Source: DATAEU01 sp046724395
GTDB lineage: Bacteria; Actinomycetota; UBA4738; HRBIN12
Direction of reading: 5' to 3'
Length of the DNA stretch: 53,096 nucleotides
Assembly (NCBI GenBank): GCA_046724395.1
Contig: JBKOWM010000007.1
Span: 1-53,096 of the forward strand
In this document: positions 7,832 to 15,540 of the stretch, in pieces
How positions within the stretch are numbered: the first letter of the stretch is position 1
Layout: each line of letters begins with the position of its first letter
Made by a program: the position numbers and the translations under genes
Notes under the pieces: model-generated
The model's input: only the letters and a program-made list of their open reading frames with translations
Told to the model about the DNA's origin: nothing
The model's database searches: none

Positions 7832-9670
7832 CTACAGGCGTCCACCCCTCAGCACGTACTTCCCCGACGAGAACCACGACGTCGTCTGGAAGTAATAGGT
7901 CCCCGCGGTGCGAGCGCGAAACGACGCGAACTCGTCCTTGCCCTTGCCGCGCGCGCTCGACGTCAGCAGCCAGCGACACCGGCGAACGCCGTTGCATCCG
8001 GGCTCGAACTGCCAGATCTGCGTCGTTCCCGGCTTCCACACGTACAGGTCGAAATCCGTCCCGCGCGGCACCGACAGGGATGCGCCGTACCGAGCCCCGC
8101 CGCGCAGCCGCGCCTTGAAGACGTCGTTCACGTTCGTCGGGTACGCCAAGCGCCCCCCGGCCCTTCCGGAGAAGGGCCGAGCCGCGGCGATGTTGCCGGA
8201 GGAACGAGGAACGGGGGATCCGGTCGCGGCCGTGAGGGCGCTCAAGGCGTTCGTCCGGCCGCCCGTCGCGGTCCAGCCTCCGCCGAGCGACTGCGGACGC
8301 TCGACCCCGTTGAGGACGGCGTTCCTCAACTGCAGGACGGAGTATTCGGGGTGCACGGACCTCACGAGTCCCGCGACCCCGCTGACGAAGGGAGCCGCCA
8401 TCGACGTTCCGTCCTCGATCGCCCACCCGCCGACGACGGCGCTGAAGATGTCGACCCCCGGCGCCGCGAGATCGACCGAATCGCGACCGATGTTCGTGAA
8501 GACGCACCTGTTCGGGTCTCCGGTGGTCATGGCGCAGCCGGTGCCGTAGCCGTACTGGTCGTGGTCGTTGCTCGCCGCAACCGAGAGAAGCCCCGGAAGG
8601 TCGAACGATGCCGGGAAGATGGGCGCGTCGAACAGTCGGCTCCCGTTGACGTCGGGCAGACTCATATCGTTGTTGCCGGCCTCGTTGCCCGCGGCCGCGA
8701 CGGGCAGGACGCCGGCGCGAATGAGGTCGCGAAAGTCGAACAACTCGTTCTGCACGAAGACATCGCCGCCGAAGCTCGCGTTGAAGATGTCGGCGCCGTT
8801 GTCGATGGCGTACTGGATTGCCTCCACCTCATTGGCCAGGGTGAGGTTCCACTTGAGCACCATGATCCGGCACCCCGGACACACGCCGACGGTCCCGATG
8901 CCGTTGTTCATCGCGGCGGCGATGATCGCGGCGACGTGCGTGCCGTGTCCGTTGTGGTCCTCTGGAACTGCGTCGTTGTGGGCGAAATCCCAGCCGTTGA
9001 CGTCGTCGACGTAGCCGTTGCCGTCGTCGTCGATCCCGTTCGCGGCGATCTCGCCGGGATTCACCCACAGGCTCGGCGACAGATCCTGGTTCGCCAGGTC
9101 CACGCCGGTATCGAGCACGGCGACGACGGTATCGGCCGTTCCCGTCGTCACGTCCCACGCCGATGTCGCATCGATGTCGACCCCCGACGTTCCCGTCGAG
9201 GTCGACGGCGGCGGATCGGCGATCTGATGCGACTGACCCGCGTTCAGAAGCCCCCACTGCTCGTCGAAGTAGGGATCCGTCGGCATCGCGGTCAGGGAGA
9301 AACGGACGTTCGGGTCGGCGGCGACCACGCCGGGCATCCGCGACAGCCGTCGCGCGGCCGCGATGGGGTCGGCTGCGGGTCGCAGTCGGAGAAGCGCCGA
9401 GTCCGTATCCAGCCACCGTACTCCGTTAGGCGCCAGGGTCCTCACCGCGCGTTTTCGCGGGTCCGTCGTCGTCTCGCCGCCGAAGCGCACGACGACCTCT
9501 CCCGGGGCGTCGCGGATCGGGGCTCGGGCGACCCGTTTCGAGCCGCGAAGCGCCGACAACGACGGGTCGCGAGACGAGTCGCCGGGCTGCGAGCCCGCCG
9601 CGGGTGCGAAGAGGCCACCCACAAGCGCAACCGCCGCCGCGACGGTCGCGGCGCGTATCCGGTTGCTCAT
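7832..9670 (-). CDS. Secreted subtilisin-like serine protease (S8)
   Basis: This 612-residue extracellular protease has a signal peptide (about 1-26) and an I9-like propeptide (about 55-125, ending at an ADPNVRFSL-type segment). The S8 catalytic domain has Asp187 (VLDTGVD), His242 (HGTHVA), oxyanion Asn329 (AAAGNEAG) and Ser423 (GTSMAAP). Calcium-site-like DDDGNGYVDD occurs near 215. The C-terminal 100 or so residues (Cys-containing, FDLYVW) look like a pre-peptidase C-terminal type beta domain that is often removed after export. The ATG has GGGAG four bases upstream. The substrate is unknown; nutrient scavenging is the likely role. Confidence 0.93.
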   Translation of the reverse strand: MSNRIRAATVAAAVALVGGLFAPAAGSQPGDSSRDPSLSALRGSKRVARAPIRDAPGEVVVRFGGETTTDPRKRAVRTLAPNGVRWLDTDSALLRLRPAADPIAAARRLSRMPGVVAADPNVRFSLTAMPTDPYFDEQWGLLNAGQSHQIADPPPSTSTGTSGVDIDATSAWDVTTGTADTVVAVLDTGVDLANQDLSPSLWVNPGEIAANGIDDDGNGYVDDVNGWDFAHNDAVPEDHNGHGTHVAAIIAAAMNNGIGTVGVCPGCRIMVLKWNLTLANEVEAIQYAIDNGADIFNASFGGDVFVQNELFDFRDLIRAGVLPVAAAGNEAGNNDMSLPDVNGSRLFDAPIFPASFDLPGLLSVAASNDHDQYGYGTGCAMTTGDPNRCVFTNIGRDSVDLAAPGVDIFSAVVGGWAIEDGTSMAAPFVSGVAGLVRSVHPEYSVLQLRNAVLNGVERPQSLGGGWTATGGRTNALSALTAATGSPVPRSSGNIAAARPFSGRAGGRLAYPTNVNDVFKARLRGGARYGASLSVPRGTDFDLYVWKPGTTQIWQFEPGCNGVRRCRWLLTSSARGKGKDEFASFRARTAGTYYFQTTSWFSSGKYVLRGGRL

Positions 9671-9696
9671 TCAGCTCCCAGCCTCACGTCGCGTGG

Positions 9697-9725
9697 AGCA
9701 TGACGACGGACATGGGTGCGGTCAA
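9697..9725 (-). promoter_or_regulatory. Candidate promoter of the subtilisin gene
   Basis: The minus strand has TTGACC (9725 to 9720), a 17-bp spacer and CATGCT (9702 to 9697). The leader then runs about 20 bases to a GGGAG ribosome site and the ATG at 9670. The rest of the 102-bp gap to ispG holds nothing recognisable. Confidence 0.4.
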
Positions 9726-9772
9726 CCAGGGCCGAGCCGGTACTTCAATGGCACCACAGGCGCAGCGGACGC

Positions 9773-10855
9773 CTACGCCTCGCCGCGCCGCGCCGCCAGA
9801 CGGCTCGCCTCCGCGACCAGGCGATCGACGAACTGCGACTCGGGGATCTTGTCGACGACCTCTCCTCCGACGACGAGGAACCCCTGACCCTTGCCGGCCG
9901 CGATGCCGAGATCGGCCTCGCGCGCCTCGCCCGGACCGTTAACGACGCACCCCATCACGGCCACGCGAAGCGGTTGCTTGATGCCCTCGCGCTCCAGCGC
10001 GTCGTGAACCCGCTTCGTGAGACCGAGTACGTCGACCTCCGCGCGGCCGCACGAAGGACACGCGACGAGGTCGAGCCCGCGCTTGCGAAGCCCGAGCGAC
10101 TGGAGGATCCAGATGCCGACCTTGACCTCTTCGACGGGGTCGTCGGTGAGCGAGACACGGATGGTGTCGCCGATCCCCTCGGCCAGCAGCGCCCCGATGC
10201 CGACCGCGCTCTTGATGCCGCCCATCGGCAACGGCCCGGCTTCCGTAACGCCGAGGTGAAGCGGATAGTCGCACTGCTCGGCGAGCATCCGGTACGCCTC
10301 GATCATCACGGTCGGATTCGAGTGTTTGACCGAGATCTTGATGTCGAAGAAGTCCTCGTCCTCGAGGATCCGCGCCTCGCCGAGGGCCGACTCGACGAGC
10401 GCCTCCGGCGTCGGCGCACCGTGCTTGTCGAGCAGGTCGGGCTCGAGCGAGCCGGCGTTCACCCCGATGCGAATCGGCACGCCGCGCGCCCGCGCCTCGC
10501 GCGCGATGAGTCGCACCTTGTCCTGGAACTTGATGTTCCCGGGGTTGATGCGCAGCCCCTGAATGCCGGCCTCGAGCGCGGCGATGGCGTACTTCCACTG
10601 GAAGTGGATGTCGGCGACGACCGGAACGGTCGACTTGGCCGCAATCGCCTCGAGAGCCTGGGCGTCCTCCCAGTGCGGGACCGCGACGCGCACGATCTCG
10701 ACCCCCGCCGCGACGAGCGACGCGATCTGCTGCAGCGTCGCGTTGATGTCCGCGGTCTTCGTCGTCGTCATGGACTGAACGCGGACCGGCGCGTCGCCGC
10801 CAACGGTTACGCCGCCGACGTCAACCTGCCTCGAGACCCTCCGCTTGGCCATCAT
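9773..10855 (-). CDS. ispG: 4-hydroxy-3-methylbut-2-en-1-yl diphosphate synthase (MEP pathway)
   Basis: IspG (GcpE) reduces MEcPP to HMBPP in isoprenoid synthesis. The 360-residue protein has the TIM-barrel part with VPVVADIHFQ and LRINPGNI. The C-terminal iron-sulfur part carries the expected cysteines in ACPSCGR and MGCVVNGPGE. It is the short bacterial form without the plant insert. It starts with tandem ATG codons (10855 and 10852); either could be used, and a weak GCAGG lies just ahead. With dxr at 14327-15490 the window supplies two MEP steps, separated by a two-component operon and rseP. Confidence 0.96.
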   Translation of the reverse strand: MMAKRRVSRQVDVGGVTVGGDAPVRVQSMTTTKTADINATLQQIASLVAAGVEIVRVAVPHWEDAQALEAIAAKSTVPVVADIHFQWKYAIAALEAGIQGLRINPGNIKFQDKVRLIAREARARGVPIRIGVNAGSLEPDLLDKHGAPTPEALVESALGEARILEDEDFFDIKISVKHSNPTVMIEAYRMLAEQCDYPLHLGVTEAGPLPMGGIKSAVGIGALLAEGIGDTIRVSLTDDPVEEVKVGIWILQSLGLRKRGLDLVACPSCGRAEVDVLGLTKRVHDALEREGIKQPLRVAVMGCVVNGPGEAREADLGIAAGKGQGFLVVGGEVVDKIPESQFVDRLVAEASRLAARRGEA

Positions 10856-10881
10856 CCTGCGTCCAGTTTCCCAGTCCGCGT

Positions 10882-11331
10882 CTACTCGCCGAAGACGTGG
10901 AAGACGACCTGGCGGTCTTTCGGTTCGTCCATCTCGAACAGGATCAGCCGCTGCCACCTGCCGAACACGGGCTCGCCGGCCGCGACCGGAATGGCGTGGG
11001 AGGTCGCAGAAAGCAACATGGAGGTCACGTGTGAGTGGCCGTTGCGACGCTCGTGTGACTCGTCGAGGTTCTGTGTTCGCCGTTCGAGATCGTCGTGCGC
11101 GTAGTAGATGTCCACAGGAACCAGTCGCTCGATGCGGTGCCTGAAGTCCTCGAGGGCCCCGTCCTCCCATTCGTTGATCAGCAGAGCGGCGGTCGTGTGC
11201 GCGCAGAACGCGACGGCGGCCCCGTCGGTGACGCCCGCATCCTTGATTGCCCGTTGGAGCTCCTCGGTGATGTCGACGTAAGCGAACCGCTCCGGGACGG
11301 CCACATCGATTGTCGTGGTTGCCGACTTCAC
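10882..11331 (-). CDS. YjbQ/UPF0047 family protein
   Basis: This 149-residue protein matches the YjbQ family: AFCAHTTAALLINEWEDG, then HSHVTSMLL and GRWQRLILFEMD, with the conserved histidines of the putative active site. The family has weak thiamine-phosphate synthase activity in E. coli, but its physiological role is unsettled. The start is a GTG at 11331 with a strong AAGGAGGG four bases upstream; it overlaps the histidine kinase stop as GTGA, so it is coupled to the two-component system. ispG follows 26 bp later on the same strand. Confidence 0.88.
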   Translation of the reverse strand: MKSATTTIDVAVPERFAYVDITEELQRAIKDAGVTDGAAVAFCAHTTAALLINEWEDGALEDFRHRIERLVPVDIYYAHDDLERRTQNLDESHERRNGHSHVTSMLLSATSHAIPVAAGEPVFGRWQRLILFEMDEPKDRQVVFHVFGE

Positions 11332-12395
11332 GGATCCCTCCTTGTCTCGGCCGACTCGGCGACCGGTAGGTCGAACGTGAACACGCTTCCTTGCCCGACA
11401 CGGCTCTCGGCTCGGATGTGCCCACCGTGCGCCTCGACGACCGAGCGCGCGATCGCGAGCCCAATGCCGGTTCCGCCATCGCCGCGCGCACGAGCGGCGT
11501 CGGCACGGTAGAAACGCTCGAAGAGCCTCGGCAGATGCTCGGGCGCGATTCCCGGGCCCGTGTCGCTGACCGCGATCTCGCACGCTCCGTTCGCGCGATG
11601 TGCGGCGACCGTCACGTCCCCGCCCGACGGCGTGAACCGGACGGCGTTGTCAACGAGGTTGAACAAGACCTGATGCACACGTTCCGCGTCGACCAGGACC
11701 GGCGGCAGGTCGTCGGGGAGGACGTCGCGGACGCGAACGTCGCGGTCGGCGCGCGCGACCTCGATCTCCGATAGGACCTCCCGCACGAGCGGCTGCAGCG
11801 CGACGGCCCGTCGGTTCAGCCGAAGCTCTCCGCTCTCGATGCGCGAGAGGTCGAGCAACTGATCGATCAGCCGGCCGAGGCGGTCCGATTGGCTCAGCAT
11901 GACCTGCAGCGTATCCGGGTCCGGCCGCTCCACGCCGTCGAGCAGGTTCTCGAGATGAGCGCGGAGCGCAGAGATGGGCGTCTTGAGCTCGTGCGACACG
12001 TTCGCGACGAGGTCGCGCCGCAGCCGCTCCAGGCTCTCGAGCTCCGCGCTCATATTGTTGAACGCCGCGGCGAGCTGGCCGACCTCGTCGCGCGACGCCG
12101 TGTGGACGCGGGCCGAATAGTCGCCCGTCTCCATCCGACGCGCGGCTCGAGCCATGTCGCGAAGCGGCTGCGTCATGCCGCGCGCGAGCCACCGCGCCAT
12201 CGCGAGGGCCAGCGCGGCGGCGGCCGCTCCGGCGAGCGCGAGCTGCCACAGTGAGTCGCGGATCTCGAAGACCTTGAAGGCAAACCCGAGGATCACGTAC
12301 ACGAGCACGAGCGTCACGGCGACCGCGAAGATGATGGTCGAGCCGAGCTTTGCGCGGATCGTCGGGAGGTTCTCCAAAGGGTGGACGAGCCGCAT
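11328..12395 (-). CDS. Membrane sensor histidine kinase (HAMP, OmpR-partner type)
   Basis: The 355-residue kinase has two membrane segments (about 18-42 and 50-70) with almost no external loop. A HAMP domain (about 70-122), the dimerisation domain with phospho-acceptor His135 (ANVSHELKTPISALR) and a catalytic ATPase domain with N-box NLVDNAVRFTP, G1 DTGPGIA and G2 GDGGTGIGLAI follow. With so little outside the membrane it probably senses membrane or intramembrane signals (inference). Its ATG overlaps the response regulator stop (TGATG), and its stop overlaps yjbQ. The ligand is unknown. Confidence 0.93.
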   Translation of the reverse strand: MRLVHPLENLPTIRAKLGSTIIFAVAVTLVLVYVILGFAFKVFEIRDSLWQLALAGAAAAALALAMARWLARGMTQPLRDMARAARRMETGDYSARVHTASRDEVGQLAAAFNNMSAELESLERLRRDLVANVSHELKTPISALRAHLENLLDGVERPDPDTLQVMLSQSDRLGRLIDQLLDLSRIESGELRLNRRAVALQPLVREVLSEIEVARADRDVRVRDVLPDDLPPVLVDAERVHQVLFNLVDNAVRFTPSGGDVTVAAHRANGACEIAVSDTGPGIAPEHLPRLFERFYRADAARARGDGGTGIGLAIARSVVEAHGGHIRAESRVGQGSVFTFDLPVAESAETRRDP

Positions 12396-13099
12396 CAGTC
12401 GCCCCCCTTCGACGATTCCTGGAACGCGTACCCGACGCCGTGGACGGTCCGGACGAATCTCGGTTCCTGTCCGTCCTCCTGAAGCTTGCGTCGGAGCCGG
12501 GCCACGTGCGAGTCGACGACCCGCCCCCCTGCGTAGTCGCGGTACCCCCAGACCCGATCCATCAGCTGCTCTCGCGTGAAGACCACGCCCGGCTCGGCGG
12601 CGAGCGCGGCCAGGATGTCGAATTCGAGTGGCGTGAGCGGAACCTCCTCGCCATCGAGTTCGACCCGGCGACGCGCGGGATCGATCCGGAGCGACCCGCG
12701 GTCGAGAGGTCCGTCCGACGGCGCAGAGCGGATGCGATCGACGCGCCGAAGGATCGCCCGGACGCGAACCGCCAGCTCTCGCAGGCTGAAGGGCTTCGTC
12801 AGGTAGTCGTCGGCACCGACGGCGAAGCCCGCGACCTTGTCTGCCTCCTCGGTACGCGCCGTGAGCATGAGCACGGGGATCCACCGGTCGCGCTGGATCT
12901 CCCTGCAGACCTCGAGCCCATCCATCCCGGGAAGCATCAGGTCCAGGACGACGAGGTCCGGCCGCAGGCGCGCGCACGCCTCGATCGCGGCGGGGCCGTC
13001 GTCGGCGACGGTGACGGCGAATCCCTCGCTCTGAAGCCTGGCGCGAACCGCCTCGGCGATGGCGAGCTCGTCGTCGACCACCAGCACGGTCTGGGTCAC
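12395..13099 (-). CDS. OmpR/PhoB-family response regulator
   Basis: The 234-residue DNA-binding regulator has a receiver domain with the acidic pair Asp9/Asp10, phospho-acceptor Asp53 (VVLDLMLPGMDG) and Lys102 (LTKPFSLREL). A winged-helix domain with EVPLTPLEFDILAAL and VDSHVARLRRKL follows. It is first in the operon RR-kinase-yjbQ, perhaps extending into ispG. The GTG start at 13099 has a TACGAT -10 exactly six bases upstream, so the message is probably leaderless. Which genes it controls is not evident. Confidence 0.94.
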   Translation of the reverse strand: MTQTVLVVDDELAIAEAVRARLQSEGFAVTVADDGPAAIEACARLRPDLVVLDLMLPGMDGLEVCREIQRDRWIPVLMLTARTEEADKVAGFAVGADDYLTKPFSLRELAVRVRAILRRVDRIRSAPSDGPLDRGSLRIDPARRRVELDGEEVPLTPLEFDILAALAAEPGVVFTREQLMDRVWGYRDYAGGRVVDSHVARLRRKLQEDGQEPRFVRTVHGVGYAFQESSKGGD

Positions 13100-13105
13100 G
13101 GCGAC

Positions 13106-13111
13106 ATCGTA
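13106..13111 (-). promoter_or_regulatory. Leaderless promoter -10 of the two-component operon
   Basis: TACGAT on the minus strand is followed by exactly six bases and the GTG of the response regulator, placing the transcription start on the first base of the codon. No Shine-Dalgarno is present. Confidence 0.55.
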
Positions 13112-13179
13112 TCCGGGGCGTGTCGCGGCCCTCCGGGGGCTGTGTTGAGAAGGTGTGGCAACGCCGGCCCGCGCTCGGT

Positions 13180-14307
13180 CTACGGAAACAGGTTCACCGG
13201 CTTGACGATGTCCAGGTACACGACCGAGAGGGTGAACAGGACGAAGAAGGCGACGACGACGGCCGAGACCGGGACCACTCTGCGCATGTCGACCTTCCGC
13301 CCGCGGATCTTCTCGATGGCCAAGAGCGCGAGGTGTCCGCCGTCGAACGGCGGAAGGGGCAGCAGGTTCACGAGCCCGATGAAGACGTTCACGAGAGCGA
13401 ATACGTACAGGATGTCCCAGAAATGACCGCTCTCCGCCGTCTGCCCGACGACGCGTCCCACCCCGACGACGCTCAGCGGACCGCCGTTGCTCGCGGTGCG
13501 GGGCTCATCCGTGAACAACAACTGAACGACGCGCCCGAGGCCCTCGGGGCCGAGGATCTGCCCGATGCCGTGAACGGTCTGCGAGACCGCCACGCCGACG
13601 AGTCGCGCCCCGCCCGTGATCGCGGCGACGGGCCCCGCGGGCTCTCGCGCCCACGTCAGCTCGACGCCGACCCTGCCGAGGCGACGGTCCCCAACCTTCG
13701 CGAGGACCGGCGTCACCGTGAACGTCAGCATCCGGCCGTCGCGCTCTACCGTCAGCGTGATCGGCTCGTCGACGTGCGCGCGCGTGTAGCGGACGAGCTG
13801 TATCTGGGTTGGATCGCGTACGGAGTCAACGGCGACGATGCGGTCGCCCGCGCGGATGCCCGCCTCGGCGGCCGGCGAGGCAGAGCCGCCGAGTGTCGGT
13901 GTGACCGCCGCCACGAAGGGCGATGTGGACACCGGCTGGCCCACGACCGCGAGCCATACGCCGAAGCACAGAAACGCAAGGACCAGATGCGTCAGCGGTC
14001 CGGCGACGATGACGAGCGCCCGCTGCCAGGCCGGTTTGGCGCCGTATGTTCGCGGCAGTTCGTCGGGTGTGACCTCCTCGTACGGGTTCATCCCGGCGAT
14101 CTTCACGTAACCACCGGCGGGGATGGCCTTGACGCCGTATTCGGTCTCGCCGCGGCGAATCGACCACAGGCGGGGACCAAACCCGACGAAGAACTCGGTG
14201 ACCTTGATCCGGAAGGCCTTCGCCACACCGAAGTGCGCGGCCTCGTGAACGAGGATGACCAGGATCAGCGCAACAAAGAACGAGACCTGGCCGAGCGCTC
14301 CCATCAT
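13180..14307 (-). CDS. Site-2-type intramembrane metalloprotease (M50, RseP/Rip1 family)
   Basis: The 375-residue membrane protease has the zinc motif HEAAH (His21, Glu22, His25) in the first transmembrane helix. The family usually has HExGH, so Ala at the fourth position is mildly unusual. A PDZ domain (about 150-215, AGDRIVAVDSV) and the second active-site motif NLLPLPPFDGG in a C-terminal helix follow. These proteases cut anti-sigma factors and other membrane proteins. The gene closes the rpsB-tsf-pyrH-frr-cdsA-dxr block, as in many actinobacteria. It starts with tandem ATGs; TACCAT at 14313-14318 is five bases before the first. Confidence 0.93.
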   Translation of the reverse strand: MMGALGQVSFFVALILVILVHEAAHFGVAKAFRIKVTEFFVGFGPRLWSIRRGETEYGVKAIPAGGYVKIAGMNPYEEVTPDELPRTYGAKPAWQRALVIVAGPLTHLVLAFLCFGVWLAVVGQPVSTSPFVAAVTPTLGGSASPAAEAGIRAGDRIVAVDSVRDPTQIQLVRYTRAHVDEPITLTVERDGRMLTFTVTPVLAKVGDRRLGRVGVELTWAREPAGPVAAITGGARLVGVAVSQTVHGIGQILGPEGLGRVVQLLFTDEPRTASNGGPLSVVGVGRVVGQTAESGHFWDILYVFALVNVFIGLVNLLPLPPFDGGHLALLAIEKIRGRKVDMRRVVPVSAVVVAFFVLFTLSVVYLDIVKPVNLFP

Positions 14308-14312
14308 CCTTG

Positions 14313-14318
14313 ATGGTA
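14313..14318 (-). promoter_or_regulatory. Candidate -10 box for rseP
   Basis: TACCAT on the minus strand lies five bases before the first of two ATG codons of the M50 protease, in the 19-bp gap after dxr. It would allow a leaderless internal transcript. Confidence 0.4.
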
Positions 14319-14326
14319 TCGGCCGC

Positions 14327-15490
14327 TCAACGCGCCTCGATGATCTCGGCGGCGCGGCGCCTCGCCCAGGCGTCTGCGCGCTCGAGGTTCACCACCGAGA
14401 CGACCGACGACGGCGCTGCGTGCTCGTCGACGACGGCCTGGACTACCTCCACAACCCGGGTCAGCGGGATCTTGCCTTCGAGGAAGGCCATCACCGCCAC
14501 CTCGTTCGCGGCGCTCATCACCGCGGGAAACGTAAGGCCGAGCTGACCCACACGGTACGCGAGGTCGATCGCGGGAAACGCCTCCCGGTCGACTGGCTCG
14601 AACGAGATGCGCCGATCGGCGAGCGGGACCGGCTCGACGCCCGTAGGCAATCGCTCCGGCCACGCGAGCGCGAGCTGAATGGGAAGACGCATGTCCGCGG
14701 CGGCGAGCTGGGCGGCGATGCTTCCGTCGCGAAACTCCGCCATGGCGTGGACGATCCCCTCTGGGTGGATGACGACGTGGATCTGCGAGTAGTCCAATCC
14801 GAAGAGGTAGTGCGCCTCGATCACCTCGAGGCCCTTGTTCATGAGCGTCGCTGAATCGATGGTGATCTTGGGCCCCATCTGCCAAACGGGATGGGCGAGC
14901 GCTTCCTTGACCGAGGCGCGCGCCAGCTCATTGCGCGTCCAGCCGCGAAAGGGGCCACCCGAACCGGTGAGGATCACGCGTTTGACGTCTTCCCGGCGCT
15001 CACCACGCAGGAGCTGCGCGAGCGCCGCATGCTCGGAGTCCACCGGGACCAACCGCTCCGGCTCGCCCTTGATGAGATCAAGCACCAGCTCGCCGCCGAC
15101 CACGAGGCTTTCCTTGTTGGCCAGGGCGAGCGTCTTGCCACTCTGCAGCGTCGCGAGCGTGGGCGGAAGGCCGGCCGACCCGACGAGGGCGTTGAGGACC
15201 ATGTCGGCCTCGACGTCGCGGGCCAACCGTTCGGCGGCGTCCGGCCCGACGAAGATCTCGGCCCCCTTCGTGTTCGATGCGGCGAGGCGCTGGCGCAAGT
15301 CGTCGGCCGCCTCGGGGTCCGCCATCGCGACGTAGGCCGGCAGGAACTCGCGGATCTGACCGACGAGAAGCTCATGGTTGGTTCCGGCCGACAGTCCCAC
15401 GACCTTGAATCGGTCCGGATTGCGCCGGACGACGTCGAGGGCCTGCGTGCCGACGGACCCCGTCGATCCGAGGATGATGAGCGAGCGCAC
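14327..15490 (-). CDS. dxr: 1-deoxy-D-xylulose-5-phosphate reductoisomerase
   Basis: Dxr makes MEP from DXP using NADPH. The 387-residue product has the NADPH-binding ILGSTGSVG at the N-terminus, ALANKESLVVGGE around 115, active-site PVDSEHAAL and the metal/substrate loop TGSGGPFRG. MNKGLEVIEAHYLF follows in the C-terminal half. I chose GTG 15490 over longer reading upstream: it puts the nucleotide-binding motif at the usual place, and TACCCT lies exactly six bases before it, a leaderless arrangement. Together with ispG in the same window it shows the MEP route to isoprenoids. Confidence 0.96.
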   Translation of the reverse strand: MRSLIILGSTGSVGTQALDVVRRNPDRFKVVGLSAGTNHELLVGQIREFLPAYVAMADPEAADDLRQRLAASNTKGAEIFVGPDAAERLARDVEADMVLNALVGSAGLPPTLATLQSGKTLALANKESLVVGGELVLDLIKGEPERLVPVDSEHAALAQLLRGERREDVKRVILTGSGGPFRGWTRNELARASVKEALAHPVWQMGPKITIDSATLMNKGLEVIEAHYLFGLDYSQIHVVIHPEGIVHAMAEFRDGSIAAQLAAADMRLPIQLALAWPERLPTGVEPVPLADRRISFEPVDREAFPAIDLAYRVGQLGLTFPAVMSAANEVAVMAFLEGKIPLTRVVEVVQAVVDEHAAPSSVVSVVNLERADAWARRRAAEIIEAR

Positions 15491-15496
15491 GTTCCT

Positions 15497-15502
15497 AGGG
15501 TA
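15497..15502 (-). promoter_or_regulatory. Leaderless promoter -10 of dxr
   Basis: TACCCT on the minus strand, six bases, then the GTG start of dxr. It lies in the 50-bp cdsA-dxr gap and decides the dxr start. Confidence 0.5.
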
Positions 15503-15540
15503 CCCCGACCCCGGGACAAATCTGCGCACGGGCCGAAACG

